NCBI RefSeq assembly: GCF_011634895.1
Contig: NZ_SIRR01000025.1
Coordinates: forward strand, 1-64,000
Direction of reading: 5' to 3'
Length of the DNA stretch: 64,000 nt
Source of the DNA: Rheinheimera pleomorphica
GTDB lineage: Bacteria; Pseudomonadota; Gammaproteobacteria; Enterobacterales; Alteromonadaceae
This document shows positions 1-8,310 of the stretch, in pieces. Under the pieces are notes generated by a model. The model did no database searches. It was not told the origin of the DNA and saw nothing but the letters and a program-made list of their open reading frames with translations. Positions within the stretch are counted from its first letter, which is position 1. Each line of letters starts with the position of its first letter. A program made the position numbers and the translations under genes.

Positions 1-56
1 GCCCACACAGATGATTGATTGCGAATTGTTAAAGAGCGTGCTTCGCTTAAGAAGCG
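1..56 (-). promoter_or_regulatory. rRNA operon leader with boxA antitermination site
   Basis: Read on the minus strand, positions 37-24 spell GCTCTTTAACAATT, the boxA of gammaproteobacterial rRNA leaders, followed by a boxC-like CTGTGTGGGC at the window edge. A small inverted repeat (40-44 with 51-55) lies just upstream of boxA. This arrangement is known from rrn operons, where boxA recruits the Nus antitermination factors. The 16S rRNA gene itself should begin just left of position 1 and be transcribed leftward, but it is not in the window. Confidence 0.85.
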
Positions 57-64
57 GGAGGCGT

Positions 65-92
65 ATGTTACACTTCCCAGTTTTTAAGTCAA
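65..92 (-). promoter_or_regulatory. rRNA promoter, proximal (P2-like)
   Basis: On the minus strand there is a -35 TTGACT (92-87), a 16-bp spacer and a -10 TAACAT (70-65), followed by a C-rich initiation region and then boxA. Position and sequence fit the promoter closest to the 16S gene in related genera. Confidence 0.8.
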
Positions 93-185
93 GCGTGACG
101 ATGATTCTTATTTAAAAACACATCGTCACACCAGACTTTTTACCTCATTTCACCGCGTTAACTACCACCGTGAAGCGAGGGCGCC

Positions 186-213
186 ATTTTAGTGATTTAA
201 GAGAGTCTGTCAA
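186..213 (-). promoter_or_regulatory. rRNA promoter, middle (P1-like)
   Basis: On the minus strand there is a perfect -35 TTGACA (213-208), a 16-bp spacer and -10 TAAAAT (191-186). It is followed by a G+C-rich discriminator (GGCGCCC), the feature that makes rRNA promoters sensitive to initiating nucleotide and ppGpp. Confidence 0.8.
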
Positions 214-293
214 GCGTCTTTTTAAAAGATTTTTGCGAACCGTCTTATCTCACCCGAAGCCTGCTAAGTGCAGCGCCCCGTGGCATGGCGCGC

Positions 294-321
294 ATTATAG
301 GGCGTTTTAAAACAGGCGCAA
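294..321 (-). promoter_or_regulatory. rRNA promoter, distal
   Basis: On the minus strand there is a -35 TTGCGC (321-316), a 16-bp spacer and a perfect -10 TATAAT (299-294) followed by GCGCGCC. It is about 110 bp upstream of the middle promoter, giving three tandem promoters. The -35 sits beside an inverted repeat (about 320-352) that may also end the DUF3581 transcript. Confidence 0.65.
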
Positions 322-376
322 GCGGTTATTTTAGAAAACCGTTCAACCGCTTATTAAATGAACTAAGAGCTCCAGT

Positions 377-1078
377 TTACCGAACCGCTGCTTTACGGTT
401 GTTATATTCCGCAACCATTTGCTGCATTTGGCTTTCATCGTATGGCATCAGATTACTGAGGATCATACGTTTCTCGCCTTTTCCGATTTGCTCTCCTTGT
501 TCTGTTAAAGAGAACTCCAATAATGCATTACCACGCTTACCATCAACCAGCAAAGAGGATTTCGTCAGGCTCAGATCAACTTTTTGTTCAGGTAATCGGC
601 TGAAACTTAATGCCATGCTTTCATAAATAACCAGTGGTCGCGTCGGGTTAATCATCACCTGATGCTGTTGCATCAGCGGTTGTAATATATGAGGAAAATT
701 TTGGCCGGAAAATTTCACATAATCACGAATTAAGGGTTCGATTACCGCAAGATTGTGCTGACAAGCCCCGCTATGTTGTAGTGACAGATATACTTTCCCC
801 TGAGTATCACAAATAGAAATAAGGTTTTCCTGCTCTTTGCATTGCAGCAAAACATCAGCGCCAACCATACCGGCAAATTGACAACTCAGTTTTTCAGTAA
901 CACCGTACCGGGTCAGTAAATAGGAGAACAGCAAATCCCCGGGGACACAAAAGCGCTTAGCGTCTTCGTCATGGATCGGATTAAAATCTGTCGCCACCTG
1001 CTTGGCAAACTCGCATGCTTGCTTCCGGCTGAAGCTAAAACCATCGTCGCTTTCATTAACGTACTTTTCTAACAACAT
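377..1078 (-). CDS. DUF3581 family protein
   Basis: A 233-residue cytoplasmic protein that I match to the DUF3581 family of marine gammaproteobacteria. The clearest motif is FNPIHDEDAKRFCVPGDLLF (about residues 32-51). It resembles the active-site region of MaoC/hotdog-fold dehydratases (the NPIH-D segment), so a hotdog fold with acyl-thioester-type chemistry is possible; that is inference. I chose ATG at 1078 because GAAAGAGAG lies about 10 nt upstream. A TTG at 1099 would add seven residues. It is transcribed toward the rRNA promoters, and no signal peptide or membrane segment is visible. Confidence 0.8.
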   Translation of the reverse strand: MLLEKYVNESDDGFSFSRKQACEFAKQVATDFNPIHDEDAKRFCVPGDLLFSYLLTRYGVTEKLSCQFAGMVGADVLLQCKEQENLISICDTQGKVYLSLQHSGACQHNLAVIEPLIRDYVKFSGQNFPHILQPLMQQHQVMINPTRPLVIYESMALSFSRLPEQKVDLSLTKSSLLVDGKRGNALLEFSLTEQGEQIGKGEKRMILSNLMPYDESQMQQMVAEYNNRKAAVR

Positions 1079-1201
1079 CGATCGCTGACTCTCTTTCAAT
1101 ATAAGCTGGTCATTCTAACCAAATTTGCAGCAGCAATGGTCCAGCCAGTAAAAAATTACTGTTCAAAGCAAAATATGCTTGCTTTATGTACACTAGCAAA
1201 C

Positions 1202-1234
1202 TACTGTATGTCCATACACTGTATAAATAACCAT
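1202..1234 (+). promoter_or_regulatory. LexA (SOS) box upstream of sulA
   Basis: Positions 1202-1221 read TACTGTATGTCCATACACTG, nearly the LexA consensus CTGT-N8-ACAG and very like the E. coli sulA operator. A weaker, overlapping CTGT-N8-CCAT (1219-1234) may be a second site. The boxes end 13 bp before the sulA start codon, so LexA would block initiation directly. Confidence 0.8.
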
Positions 1235-1246
1235 ATAGAGGTTGCC

Positions 1247-1684
1247 ATGTATAATCGCCCTGTTAAATACACCAAGGCTGCTACAGCAAAAAGCAATAAC
1301 GATGTTCAGCCCTTACATGCGCACGTTCAAACACATAGCGCTCAGTCAGCATATTCTGATTTGAGTTTAATACAGCTTTTTCGCCAACATCAGCACCAGC
1401 AAGGCTGGATTCTGTTAGTTGCACCGACGCAACTTCCGGATAAAAGCTGGGCTGAGCAATACCAGTTGTCATTAAATAATGTACTGGTTATCCACCAGAA
1501 GCAGATCTCTGATATCAATGCTACGTTGCAACAAGCACTCACCTCTTCACACTGTAAAGTAGTGATTAATTTTGCAAATCAGTTAAATGAACAACAGCTT
1601 GAGTCTTGCCGGCAACTAGCGTTGTTAAACAATATTTGGTTTTACCAGCGTGAACAGCTGAGCTACGGCCAACATGCGCATTAA
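1247..1684 (+). CDS. sulA: SulA-like SOS cell division inhibitor
   Basis: A 145-residue homolog of SulA, the SOS-induced protein that binds FtsZ and stops septation until DNA damage is repaired. The recognisable core is the QLFRQHQHQQGWILLVAP segment and the hydrophobic stretch ending in NIWFYQRE, which correspond to the RecA-like/SulA fold. E. coli SulA has 169 residues and a C-terminal Lon recognition tail; this tail is QHAH, so turnover may differ. ATG 1247 follows GAGG at 1238-1241 and lies just after the LexA boxes. Starts further upstream (from 1136) would put the operator inside the coding region and are unlikely. Confidence 0.85.
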   Translation: MYNRPVKYTKAATAKSNNDVQPLHAHVQTHSAQSAYSDLSLIQLFRQHQHQQGWILLVAPTQLPDKSWAEQYQLSLNNVLVIHQKQISDINATLQQALTSSHCKVVINFANQLNEQQLESCRQLALLNNIWFYQREQLSYGQHAH

Positions 1685-1764
1685 ATGCAATAGCACTTTG
1701 CACGCGACAATACTAACAGGCCGGGTTAATATTGGGTTTTAATCAACATCCGGCAAACTGATAT

Positions 1765-2241
1765 ATGTTGTGCTATTGCGGTTCTGCAAAAAGCTTTGAG
1801 TTATGCTGTTGGCCATTGTTATCCGGCCAAACAACAGCGAAAACGTGCGAGCAATTAATGCGTTCACGTTACAGTGCCTATTGCCATCATGATATTAATT
1901 ACATACATCAGACATATCATGTCTCTACTCGCGCTGACAATGCTGTTACTGCCCTGTCTCAGTTTGCTAAAAGCTGTCATTTTGTTTCGCTGAACGTAAA
2001 CTCAGTAGAGGAGCATGCTGACGAAGGCTATGTGCATTTTTGTGTAAGCTACATACAGCATAATCTATTGTGCCAGTTTTCAGAGCGCTCCCGGTTTGTT
2101 TATCAAAATGGCTGGTACTATATCGATGGTGTTCTGCAAGACGCCAGCCCGGTAAAAATTGGCCGTAACGATCTGTGCCCTTGCGGTAGTAACAAGAAGT
2201 TTAAACTCTGTACTGAGCATAAGTTATCCGCTAACGCTTAG
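1765..2241 (+). CDS. ychJ: YchJ family protein with two SEC-C-like zinc motifs
   Basis: A 158-residue protein of the UPF0225/YchJ family. It has a Cys-rich N-terminus (CYCGSAKSFELCC, residues 3-15) and a second SEC-C motif, NDLCPCGSNKKFKLC, near residues 134-149. SEC-C motifs bind zinc in SecA and other proteins. Between them lies the NTF2-like YchJ middle domain with the family motif LMRSRYSAY. The biochemical role of YchJ is not established. The gene stands alone, with only 4 bp to the convergent stop of the next gene. Confidence 0.85.
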   Translation: MLCYCGSAKSFELCCWPLLSGQTTAKTCEQLMRSRYSAYCHHDINYIHQTYHVSTRADNAVTALSQFAKSCHFVSLNVNSVEEHADEGYVHFCVSYIQHNLLCQFSERSRFVYQNGWYYIDGVLQDASPVKIGRNDLCPCGSNKKFKLCTEHKLSANA

Positions 2242-2245
2242 CGGA

Positions 2246-2728
2246 TTAGGCAGCTTCAGGGCTAAGCTCAGGCCTATGTATTTTTTCCAGAACTTCATAT
2301 AAAGCAGCGGGGTCAGCAAGGTTTTTGTCCATCGTATTCTGCTGCAAATGTCTACGACTATGCAGACTAAGATTCTGCCATACCAGGTCGCTGATACGCT
2401 TTTTATCATCATATTGTGACAATGGTGGCGGGTTGAGGTAACTTAGCAACCTTAGCTGGGCAAAACTGTCCGCTTGCAGTGCTTCGCTGTGTTGTTGCAG
2501 CTTGTCATCATCGCCTTCAGACAGTGCCAGACTGCGCTCAGGTGTAATACCCAATTGTTGATATAAATTCTGCTGCAGAGTTTCTGTTACCGGCTCTGGC
2601 GTAAAAAACTGTGCCGACTCTTCTATCGCTGGCGAAAGTAAGGCCAAGTACCAGGCAAAATCCGCACGCCTTGCATTTTGCACAGCGCCGTTTAGCTTTA
2701 CATCAAGTTGCCACTCGTTAATTATCAT
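2246..2728 (-). CDS. VC2046/SO_2500 family protein
   Basis: A 160-residue soluble protein that I place in the VC2046/SO_2500 family of Vibrio, Shewanella and relatives. The supporting segment is the N-terminal INEWQLDVKLNGAVQNARRADF block, a family signature. No catalytic motif, signal peptide or membrane segment is visible and the function is unknown. It ends tail-to-tail with ychJ and starts divergently from the tRNA-Tyr promoter region. Confidence 0.7.
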   Translation of the reverse strand: MIINEWQLDVKLNGAVQNARRADFAWYLALLSPAIEESAQFFTPEPVTETLQQNLYQQLGITPERSLALSEGDDDKLQQHSEALQADSFAQLRLLSYLNPPPLSQYDDKKRISDLVWQNLSLHSRRHLQQNTMDKNLADPAALYEVLEKIHRPELSPEAA

Positions 2729-2809
2729 CAGAGTAAAGTGCTATTCAGCCGATTAATTTGCGTCTTGCTGCATTTATCGGCAGTCAGATAAAAAAGTTTA
2801 GTAAATGGC

Positions 2810-2837
2810 TTTACATCAAAAGTCAGTTTGATAATAT
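2810..2837 (+). promoter_or_regulatory. Promoter of tRNA-Tyr
   Basis: A -35 TTTACA (2810-2815), 16-bp spacer and -10 TAATAT (2832-2837) place transcription start near 2844, a few bases before the mature tRNA 5' end. Confidence 0.65.
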
Positions 2838-2850
2838 GCCGTCCACTCGT

Positions 2851-2935
<85 letters not shown>

Positions 2936-3082
2936 TTTCATCTTGCCAGCGCTGTTATACTCCAACAACTTAACTAGTTAAACATACTAAGTAAATTTCC
3001 GACAATAATTACTAATTAACTTGCCAAGGTGTTTGATATTTCCGACACTTAGCTAAATTTAGTGCTGGTTTACGTGGTGCCA

Positions 3083-4714
3083 ATGGATAACAAAACGCTT
3101 GAGAATCAACGTGTATTAATTGTTGACGATCAACGTGCCTTTCAACTGATGTTTAAAGGTATTTTATATTCTATGGGCGCGACGAATGTCGCCTTTGCGC
3201 CAACCGGTGAGCAGGCGTTAGCAAAGTGCGCCAACATCAACTACGACATCCTGTTTGTTGACTACCATTTAGGGATCGGTAAAAACGGCAAACAATTGCT
3301 GGAAGATTTACGCGAGAAAAAGCTTCTGGCGCCCCACAGCATCTTTATGCTGGTCACCGGGGAGAATACCGTACCTATGGTTATGAGTGCCGTAGAGCTG
3401 GAACCGGATGATTATCTGGTAAAACCTTTCTCACAGAGCGTATTACGCAGCAGAATCCAACGCATCCAACGCAAAAAAGCACAGCTTTCTGCCATCTATC
3501 AGGCCTTGTACGATGACGACGCAGCACAAGTCGTCGATTTGTGTCTGCAAGAGCTTAGTCGTGACAGCCGTTATCAGCAATTTTGTCGCCGGGTTCTGGT
3601 AGAAAATTTGTTATTGTTAAAACGCTATAGCGAAGCAGAGCAAATTCTGCAGACTAGCTTGTCACAGCGGCGTAATGGCTGGGCGTTATTACTGCAAGCC
3701 AGGCTCTGCTTTGAACAACGACGCTTTGAGGAAAGCCTGCTGCTATGCCAGGAAGCCATTGACGATAATCGTTACTTTGCCGAAGCCTATGATATTCAGG
3801 CCCGAAACCACCTTGCTCTTGGCAACACAGAAGCCGCTTTTAACAGCATTCTTGCTGCCGCTGAAATTGCCCCGTACAGCATGGCCCGGCAATATTTAGT
3901 GTTGGACATTGCGCGACAGCTTGATAACCTGCCGCAGCAGGTATCGGCAAGTAAGCAGTTGTATGAGATCACCCGGCGCTCAATCAAACAAGATATTATT
4001 CATTTACTTAACTACATACGCACGGTTATCGATGCAGCAATACGGACCCAGGATCCCGCACAACGCAATCGATATCTACAGGAAGTGTCATTAGCCTTAC
4101 AACGGGTAAAGCGTGATGAAGGTATGACCCGCGAAATCAATTTCGACCTGTTCGAAGCCTTATGTCAAGCCAGACTCGAGTCATTAAGTGGTGCCCAATA
4201 CCAGGCTAAAAAAACCTTTGCTGCGGTTGCTGAGCAGTTACCAGAGCAACATCAGATATTGCCTGACGCCATATTTTTGCTTAACCAGATAGGTGAGTTT
4301 GAGCAGGCAAGCACCCTTGCTAAATTGATGCCGGTTGAGTTGATGAACAATCCGCTGTTAAAGACCCTCTTTAGCGAACAGCAAGATTTTGTTGATCAAA
4401 AGCAGCAACAGTTTGGAGAGCTGAACAAAGCAGGTATTAACAGTTACAAAGAAGGTAACTTCAGCGCAGCCATTAAACAATTCGAGGCCGCGCTTGAGCT
4501 GGCGCCAATGAACACGGGCTGCGCGCTTAACCTAATCCAGGCCTCGATTCAACAATTAAACAAGCAGCAGAAGCAGAAATCGAGAGAGTTATTTGAACGC
4601 TGCAAAAAAACCTTTCGTATTGTCGATAACATGCCACTGCCTGAACACCACCGAATCCGTTATAAAGAGTTATTACAGCAATTTGATAAACTCCGCGACG
4701 AGTTCAGGCGCTGA
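3083..4714 (+). CDS. Response regulator with C-terminal TPR repeats
   Basis: A 543-residue protein with an N-terminal CheY-like receiver and a long helical TPR region. The receiver shows the acidic pair D15-D16, phosphoacceptor D60 in ILFVDYHLG, and the conserved Lys in DDYLVKPFS. From about residue 125 on there are repeated helix pairs with TPR spacing, the clearest near the C-terminus (AGINSYKEGNFSAAIKQFEA). There is no DNA-binding or enzymatic output domain, so it probably signals by protein contacts, as proposed for VieB-like regulators. No histidine kinase is adjacent. I chose ATG 3083; GTG 3062 would add seven residues, and neither has a strong ribosome binding site. Confidence 0.85.
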   Translation: MDNKTLENQRVLIVDDQRAFQLMFKGILYSMGATNVAFAPTGEQALAKCANINYDILFVDYHLGIGKNGKQLLEDLREKKLLAPHSIFMLVTGENTVPMVMSAVELEPDDYLVKPFSQSVLRSRIQRIQRKKAQLSAIYQALYDDDAAQVVDLCLQELSRDSRYQQFCRRVLVENLLLLKRYSEAEQILQTSLSQRRNGWALLLQARLCFEQRRFEESLLLCQEAIDDNRYFAEAYDIQARNHLALGNTEAAFNSILAAAEIAPYSMARQYLVLDIARQLDNLPQQVSASKQLYEITRRSIKQDIIHLLNYIRTVIDAAIRTQDPAQRNRYLQEVSLALQRVKRDEGMTREINFDLFEALCQARLESLSGAQYQAKKTFAAVAEQLPEQHQILPDAIFLLNQIGEFEQASTLAKLMPVELMNNPLLKTLFSEQQDFVDQKQQQFGELNKAGINSYKEGNFSAAIKQFEAALELAPMNTGCALNLIQASIQQLNKQQKQKSRELFERCKKTFRIVDNMPLPEHHRIRYKELLQQFDKLRDEFRR

Positions 4715-5440
4715 TCACTGCGCGTTTAACGCTTGGTACACCTCATAAGCCAACGCACTGGCACCAATACGCATTCCTTCAGCGGTGGCAACTCGTCCGG
4801 TAATGTTTTCATACCATTGCAATAGCTGTAGTGCTTGCTCCAGCGTCCTTACACCACCGGAGGCCTTAAACCCTACCTGCCGATCTGCCGCAGCAATCAC
4901 TGTCAACATAATACGGGCCGCTTCCTCTGTAATACCCAACGCAGTTTTACCGGTCGATGATTTAACAAAATCGGCACCACCATCAATCACCAGCTCTGTC
5001 GCTTTCGCAATTTGTTGTGCTGTTAATAGTTCGCCAGACTCGATGATAATTTTTAAACATTGCCCCTGACTTTGCTGGCGCACATCATATAAAAAGCTTT
5101 TCACATAACCCTGCTCACCCCGTAATAGCGCTTTATAGGGTAAAACACAGTCAATTTCGGTCGCACCTAATGCTACTGCCTGCTGGATCTGCTCACACAC
5201 CGTATCAACGGGTAAGTCACCGTCTGGAAAATTGACCACCGTGGCCAGTTGGGTTTGTGCATTGTAGCCCCCCCATTTCCTTACAACGGGTAAGTAGTTC
5301 GGATACACACAGTAAGCAGCCGCAGGCAAAGCGGGTAAACTATCAAGCCAGTTATTAAAACCCGCCGCAGTGTCATCGTCTTGTAGCCTGGTGATATCAA
5401 GCAATTTTGCCAGCTGTTGCAGGCGTAATATGTTAGTCAT
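4715..5440 (-). CDS. deoC: Deoxyribose-phosphate aldolase
   Basis: A 241-residue class I aldolase that cleaves 2-deoxyribose 5-phosphate to glyceraldehyde 3-phosphate and acetaldehyde, for use of deoxynucleosides. The Schiff-base lysine is K160 in DFVKSSTGK. The supporting catalytic residues are D97 in EIDCVLPY and K192 in GFKASGGVR. Length and motif order match E. coli DeoC. It is alone here, not in a deoCABD operon. Its stop codon abuts the stop of the preceding convergent gene, the two forming TGATCA. Confidence 0.95.
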   Translation of the reverse strand: MTNILRLQQLAKLLDITRLQDDDTAAGFNNWLDSLPALPAAAYCVYPNYLPVVRKWGGYNAQTQLATVVNFPDGDLPVDTVCEQIQQAVALGATEIDCVLPYKALLRGEQGYVKSFLYDVRQQSQGQCLKIIIESGELLTAQQIAKATELVIDGGADFVKSSTGKTALGITEEAARIMLTVIAAADRQVGFKASGGVRTLEQALQLLQWYENITGRVATAEGMRIGASALAYEVYQALNAQ

Positions 5441-5655
5441 AACCTTAGGTCCGGTAACGTTGCAGCCATGCAGGCTGTCTGATTATTAGTAGTACGCTGT
5501 TGATGGCGTGGAGCTTAAACCAAAGGCTGGCAAAAAAGCAAAATCCGACAGCGAAAAAATTTTAAAAAATTTTGAATTATTTCTGCTTTACCGCGTCTTA
5601 ATCTGCAGTAGTTGTTAGGTGATACGATTCTCTCCTGTTTCGATGTCCTAGTGTT
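5441..5655 (+). other. Gene-free stretch ending at a terminator; possible small RNA
   Basis: No convincing reading frame is present. The stretch has an A+T-rich block (about 5555-5585) and ends in a strong rightward terminator, although no rightward gene precedes it. A weak promoter-like TTGAAT near 5573 followed by TTAAT would give a transcript of roughly 80-90 nt. I do not recognise the sequence as a known small RNA. Confidence 0.3.
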
Positions 5656-5686
5656 TACGCCGGTTTAATCGCCGGCGTTTTTTTTC
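5656..5686 (+). terminator. Intrinsic terminator, plus strand
   Basis: The hairpin ACGCCGG / CCGGCGT with an 8-nt loop is followed by a run of eight T residues on the plus strand. The T-run overlaps the stop codon of the convergent YgjP-type gene. It is well formed for rightward transcription only. Confidence 0.8.
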
Positions 5687-6389
5687 ACAGCATCATCCAG
5701 TGTTGATTTTGCTTAAGATACCGTTCTGCAACCCGAGCATCAGGATAATGATGCTCTACCAATTGCCAAAATGGTGCAGAGTGATTGAAGTAAGTCAGAT
5801 GCGCCAATTCATGCACTATCACATAATCAGCTACCCACTGCGGAGCCATCAGCAAGCGCCAGTTAAAACCCAGCTCAGTGTTGTGTTTGCAATACCCCCA
5901 CTTTGCTTTCCAATTACCAATCACGATGTCTCCGGCTTGCAACGCCATTTTTTCCTGCCAATACCGGACCCGCTGACAACACCAATTTAGCGCCTGGGCA
6001 CAGTACCATTGTTGGATCAGCTTCGTCATTACGCTATGTCGGCGCTCCGTCCGGCAGCGGGATGACACTGTGATGAGCAACGTATCCTGCGCTAACGCCA
6101 CGGCTGATTTTGCCCCTACACGGACATCTAAGCTAAGTTGGTTCCCCAGCATCGGCAGTTTACCCAGCGCCAGCCAGTCGGGCTTTGTCAGCTGGATACT
6201 TTGCTTAAGGTGTTTGAGGATCCAGCGCTGCTTCAGGTCAACCAAATTTCTCACTTCTTCTAAGCTAATGCCAACAGGTGCCCTTACCGTGAGCTGCCCC
6301 TGCTTGATCTGCAAAGCGACACTGCGTCGGCGCGCACTAAATTGCACCTGGTACTGAAACTGGCCACCATCAATAACCGTTGCTGTCAC
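5685..6389 (-). CDS. YgjP-like (DUF45) metallopeptidase
   Basis: A 234-residue protein with the zinc-peptidase signature HELAH at residues 193-197, followed by NHSAPFW, the pattern of the YgjP/SprT-like DUF45 family. The N-terminal half has the typical beta-rich SARRRSVALQI segment and an Arg/Trp-rich KAKWGYC block before the active site. The physiological substrate of this family is unknown. No signal peptide is present, so it acts in the cytoplasm. It is a single gene, oriented away from the divergent xthA. Confidence 0.85.
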   Translation of the reverse strand: MTATVIDGGQFQYQVQFSARRRSVALQIKQGQLTVRAPVGISLEEVRNLVDLKQRWILKHLKQSIQLTKPDWLALGKLPMLGNQLSLDVRVGAKSAVALAQDTLLITVSSRCRTERRHSVMTKLIQQWYCAQALNWCCQRVRYWQEKMALQAGDIVIGNWKAKWGYCKHNTELGFNWRLLMAPQWVADYVIVHELAHLTYFNHSAPFWQLVEHHYPDARVAERYLKQNQHWMML

Positions 6390-6509
6390 TCACTCCTCCG
6401 CCCTGATACCCCATGCAAGACATGAGGCCGCTATTGTGCCACAGCGGCAAATAAAGTGTTATGATCCACGCCATCAGCCGCATAACACGACCTAAAGGTT
6501 ACTGATAGC

Positions 6510-7316
6510 ATGAAAATCATCTCTTTTAACATCAATGGGATCCGCGCAAGACTACATCAACTGCAGGCGCTAATCGACAAACATCAGCCCGACATTATCG
6601 GCTTACAAGAAATTAAAGTGCATGATGACGAATTCCCGTTGGCCGATGTCCAGGCGATGGGATATCACGTTTACCATTTTGGCCAAAAAGGCCATTACGG
6701 TGTCGCCATACTAAGCAAAGCCCCGGCCAGTAAAATGCAATATGGCTTTCCAACGGATGAACCGGATGCGCAAAGACGCATGTTAATCGGTCAGTTTGCG
6801 ATGCCGGATGGCACCCCACTTACTGTGCTTAATGGCTATTTCCCACAAGGTGAGAACCGCGACCACCCGATCAAATTTCCGGCGAAAACGAAATTCTACG
6901 CAGATTTGCAGCAATACCTGCTTAGTAACCACACACCGGATCAATATATTGCCGTTATTGGTGATATCAATATTTCACCGGTTGATTTAGACATAGGCAT
7001 AGGTGCCGCCAATGCCAAGCGCTGGTTAAGAGAAGGAAAAACCTCTTTTTTACCGGAAGAAAGGGCCTGGTTACAGCAACTTAAAGATTGGGGCCTTATT
7101 GATACCTTCAGAGCTCTGCACCCAACCATTGACACCCAATTCAGTTGGTTTGACTACCGTTCAAAAGGCTTTGACGATAACAGAGGGTTGCGAATTGATG
7201 TGATAATGGCGACAGCCCCATTGGCCAGTCGTTGCACAGAAAGCAGCATAGACTATGAACTTCGTGGCCTGGAGCGCCCTTCTGATCACGCACCGGTTTG
7301 GTCGGTATTTAAGTAA
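6510..7316 (+). CDS. xthA: Exodeoxyribonuclease III
   Basis: A 268-residue enzyme of base excision repair, combining AP endonuclease with 3'-5' exonuclease and 3'-phosphatase activity. It has the EEP-family catalytic residues: N7/N9 in SFNINGI, E34 in LQEIK, the GDINISP loop near residue 151, and the terminal RPSDHAPVW with the catalytic His. Length equals E. coli XthA (268). AAAGG lies upstream of the ATG. It is a single gene followed by a hairpin shared with the convergent yfbV. Confidence 0.97.
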   Translation: MKIISFNINGIRARLHQLQALIDKHQPDIIGLQEIKVHDDEFPLADVQAMGYHVYHFGQKGHYGVAILSKAPASKMQYGFPTDEPDAQRRMLIGQFAMPDGTPLTVLNGYFPQGENRDHPIKFPAKTKFYADLQQYLLSNHTPDQYIAVIGDINISPVDLDIGIGAANAKRWLREGKTSFLPEERAWLQQLKDWGLIDTFRALHPTIDTQFSWFDYRSKGFDDNRGLRIDVIMATAPLASRCTESSIDYELRGLERPSDHAPVWSVFK

Positions 7317-7327
7317 GTTTTTTGTCC

Positions 7328-7356
7328 CCAGTGGCTGTATTTATTACAGCCACTGG
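7328..7356. other. Perfect hairpin between xthA and yfbV, no T-run
   Basis: Twelve base pairs (7328-7339 with 7345-7356) around a 5-nt loop form a very stable hairpin that includes the last codons and stop of yfbV. Neither strand has a T-run after it, so it is not a canonical intrinsic terminator. It may protect 3' ends or mark a Rho-assisted end. Confidence 0.55.
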
Positions 7357-7790
7357 CCAATAAAGCTTCGGTCTAACTGCTGATATGCCTTTTGCAGTAA
7401 TAAAGCCAAATCCTTATAGCGCCAGGGTTGTTTCAGTGGCGCCAGCTCTATCCCCTGCTGCTGCATTTTTTGCCGAATTTGCTGCCCCCAATTAGCAACA
7501 GCCGGTGGCAAAGGCGTTGCCGCTCTGATACCCAACCAATACCAGCCCTGTAAAGGTACCGATGCAAGAAACAGCATCATGGTGACAATTTGCGGCAGGT
7601 ACGCATCGCCCAGGTAACTATACTGAACAACACCCGCGGCCAACGCCAGCGCAGGTAGCAACCGCCCGGTAATTGACGTCAGCAGAATAACCTTATTTTC
7701 AATAAATAAGCCATTAAGCTCCGGTTTTGCCGGCCATTGTTTACTGTATTCACGACCTGCACGTACAGTCGCGTACAATGAATACTGCAT
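7344..7790 (-). CDS. yfbV: YfbV (UPF0208) membrane protein
   Basis: A 148-residue inner-membrane protein of the UPF0208 family. It has two hydrophobic segments (about residues 40-60 and 66-90) and the family motifs GREYSKQWP near the N-terminus, ENKVI, and GIRAATPLPPAVANW. In E. coli YfbV limits the spread of MatP-organised Ter macrodomain structure; whether that holds here is unknown. ATG 7790 is the only reasonable start. It is a monocistronic gene convergent with xthA. Confidence 0.9.
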   Translation of the reverse strand: MQYSLYATVRAGREYSKQWPAKPELNGLFIENKVILLTSITGRLLPALALAAGVVQYSYLGDAYLPQIVTMMLFLASVPLQGWYWLGIRAATPLPPAVANWGQQIRQKMQQQGIELAPLKQPWRYKDLALLLQKAYQQLDRSFIGQWL

Positions 7791-8108
7791 GTTTCACTCC
7801 CGCTTCAAGCATACAGAAAAACGATAGCATAAAATGCTAAGCTTTACCTCTATCCCCGCACCCTCCGGATGCCGCTGGCGATGCGGTATGCTTAATAGCA
7901 ATAGCCATTTAGCAAGCGCTTAACTGGCAATATTTAACTGCATAAACTGTTTTTCCTTGCCAACAGGGTGCCCGGGACAGAGTAAGCTGGCGTTTTATCT
8001 GCTTTTTAGAACACTTTTGCGATGACATAAACAAACAAAAAATGTGCCAACATAAAATAACCATATAAAACAAACACCTAAACAACTTAAACAGCTTTTC
8101 ACACAAAG

Positions 8109-8131
8109 TTATCCACAAATTCTGTGGACAA
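8109..8131. promoter_or_regulatory. Inverted pair of DnaA boxes
   Basis: TTATCCACA (8109-8117) is a perfect consensus DnaA box. Five bases later TGTGGACAA (8123-8131) is the reverse complement of TTGTCCACA, one mismatch from consensus. They face each other as a near-palindrome inside the gene-free region. No replication gene is close, so a regulatory or titration site is more likely than an origin. Confidence 0.6.
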
Positions 8132-8310
8132 CCAGAAGTGTTATAACACAACGGCAGCACCATTATTGCTGCGCAAATCAGATGGAAAAATAACACCTTA
8201 ACCGTAATTTCATACTGAATTAGTTAAAATGTCATATTTACCAGAACCTTCCGACAAAACAAGCGCGTTATCCTGTTCTGTCATATAACACAAATGTCTT
8301 AACTGGGGCT

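Noticed and set aside
285-626. 113-codon plus-strand reading frame at the left edge
   Set aside because: It overlaps an rRNA promoter and lies antisense to the DUF3581 gene.
8109-8131. Replication origin oriC
   Set aside because: Only two DnaA boxes and no dnaA, gyrB, mnmG or parAB neighbours.
7909-8196. 95-codon minus-strand reading frame in the gene-free region
   Set aside because: Composition follows A+T-rich noncoding DNA, contains the DnaA boxes, and no family is recognised.
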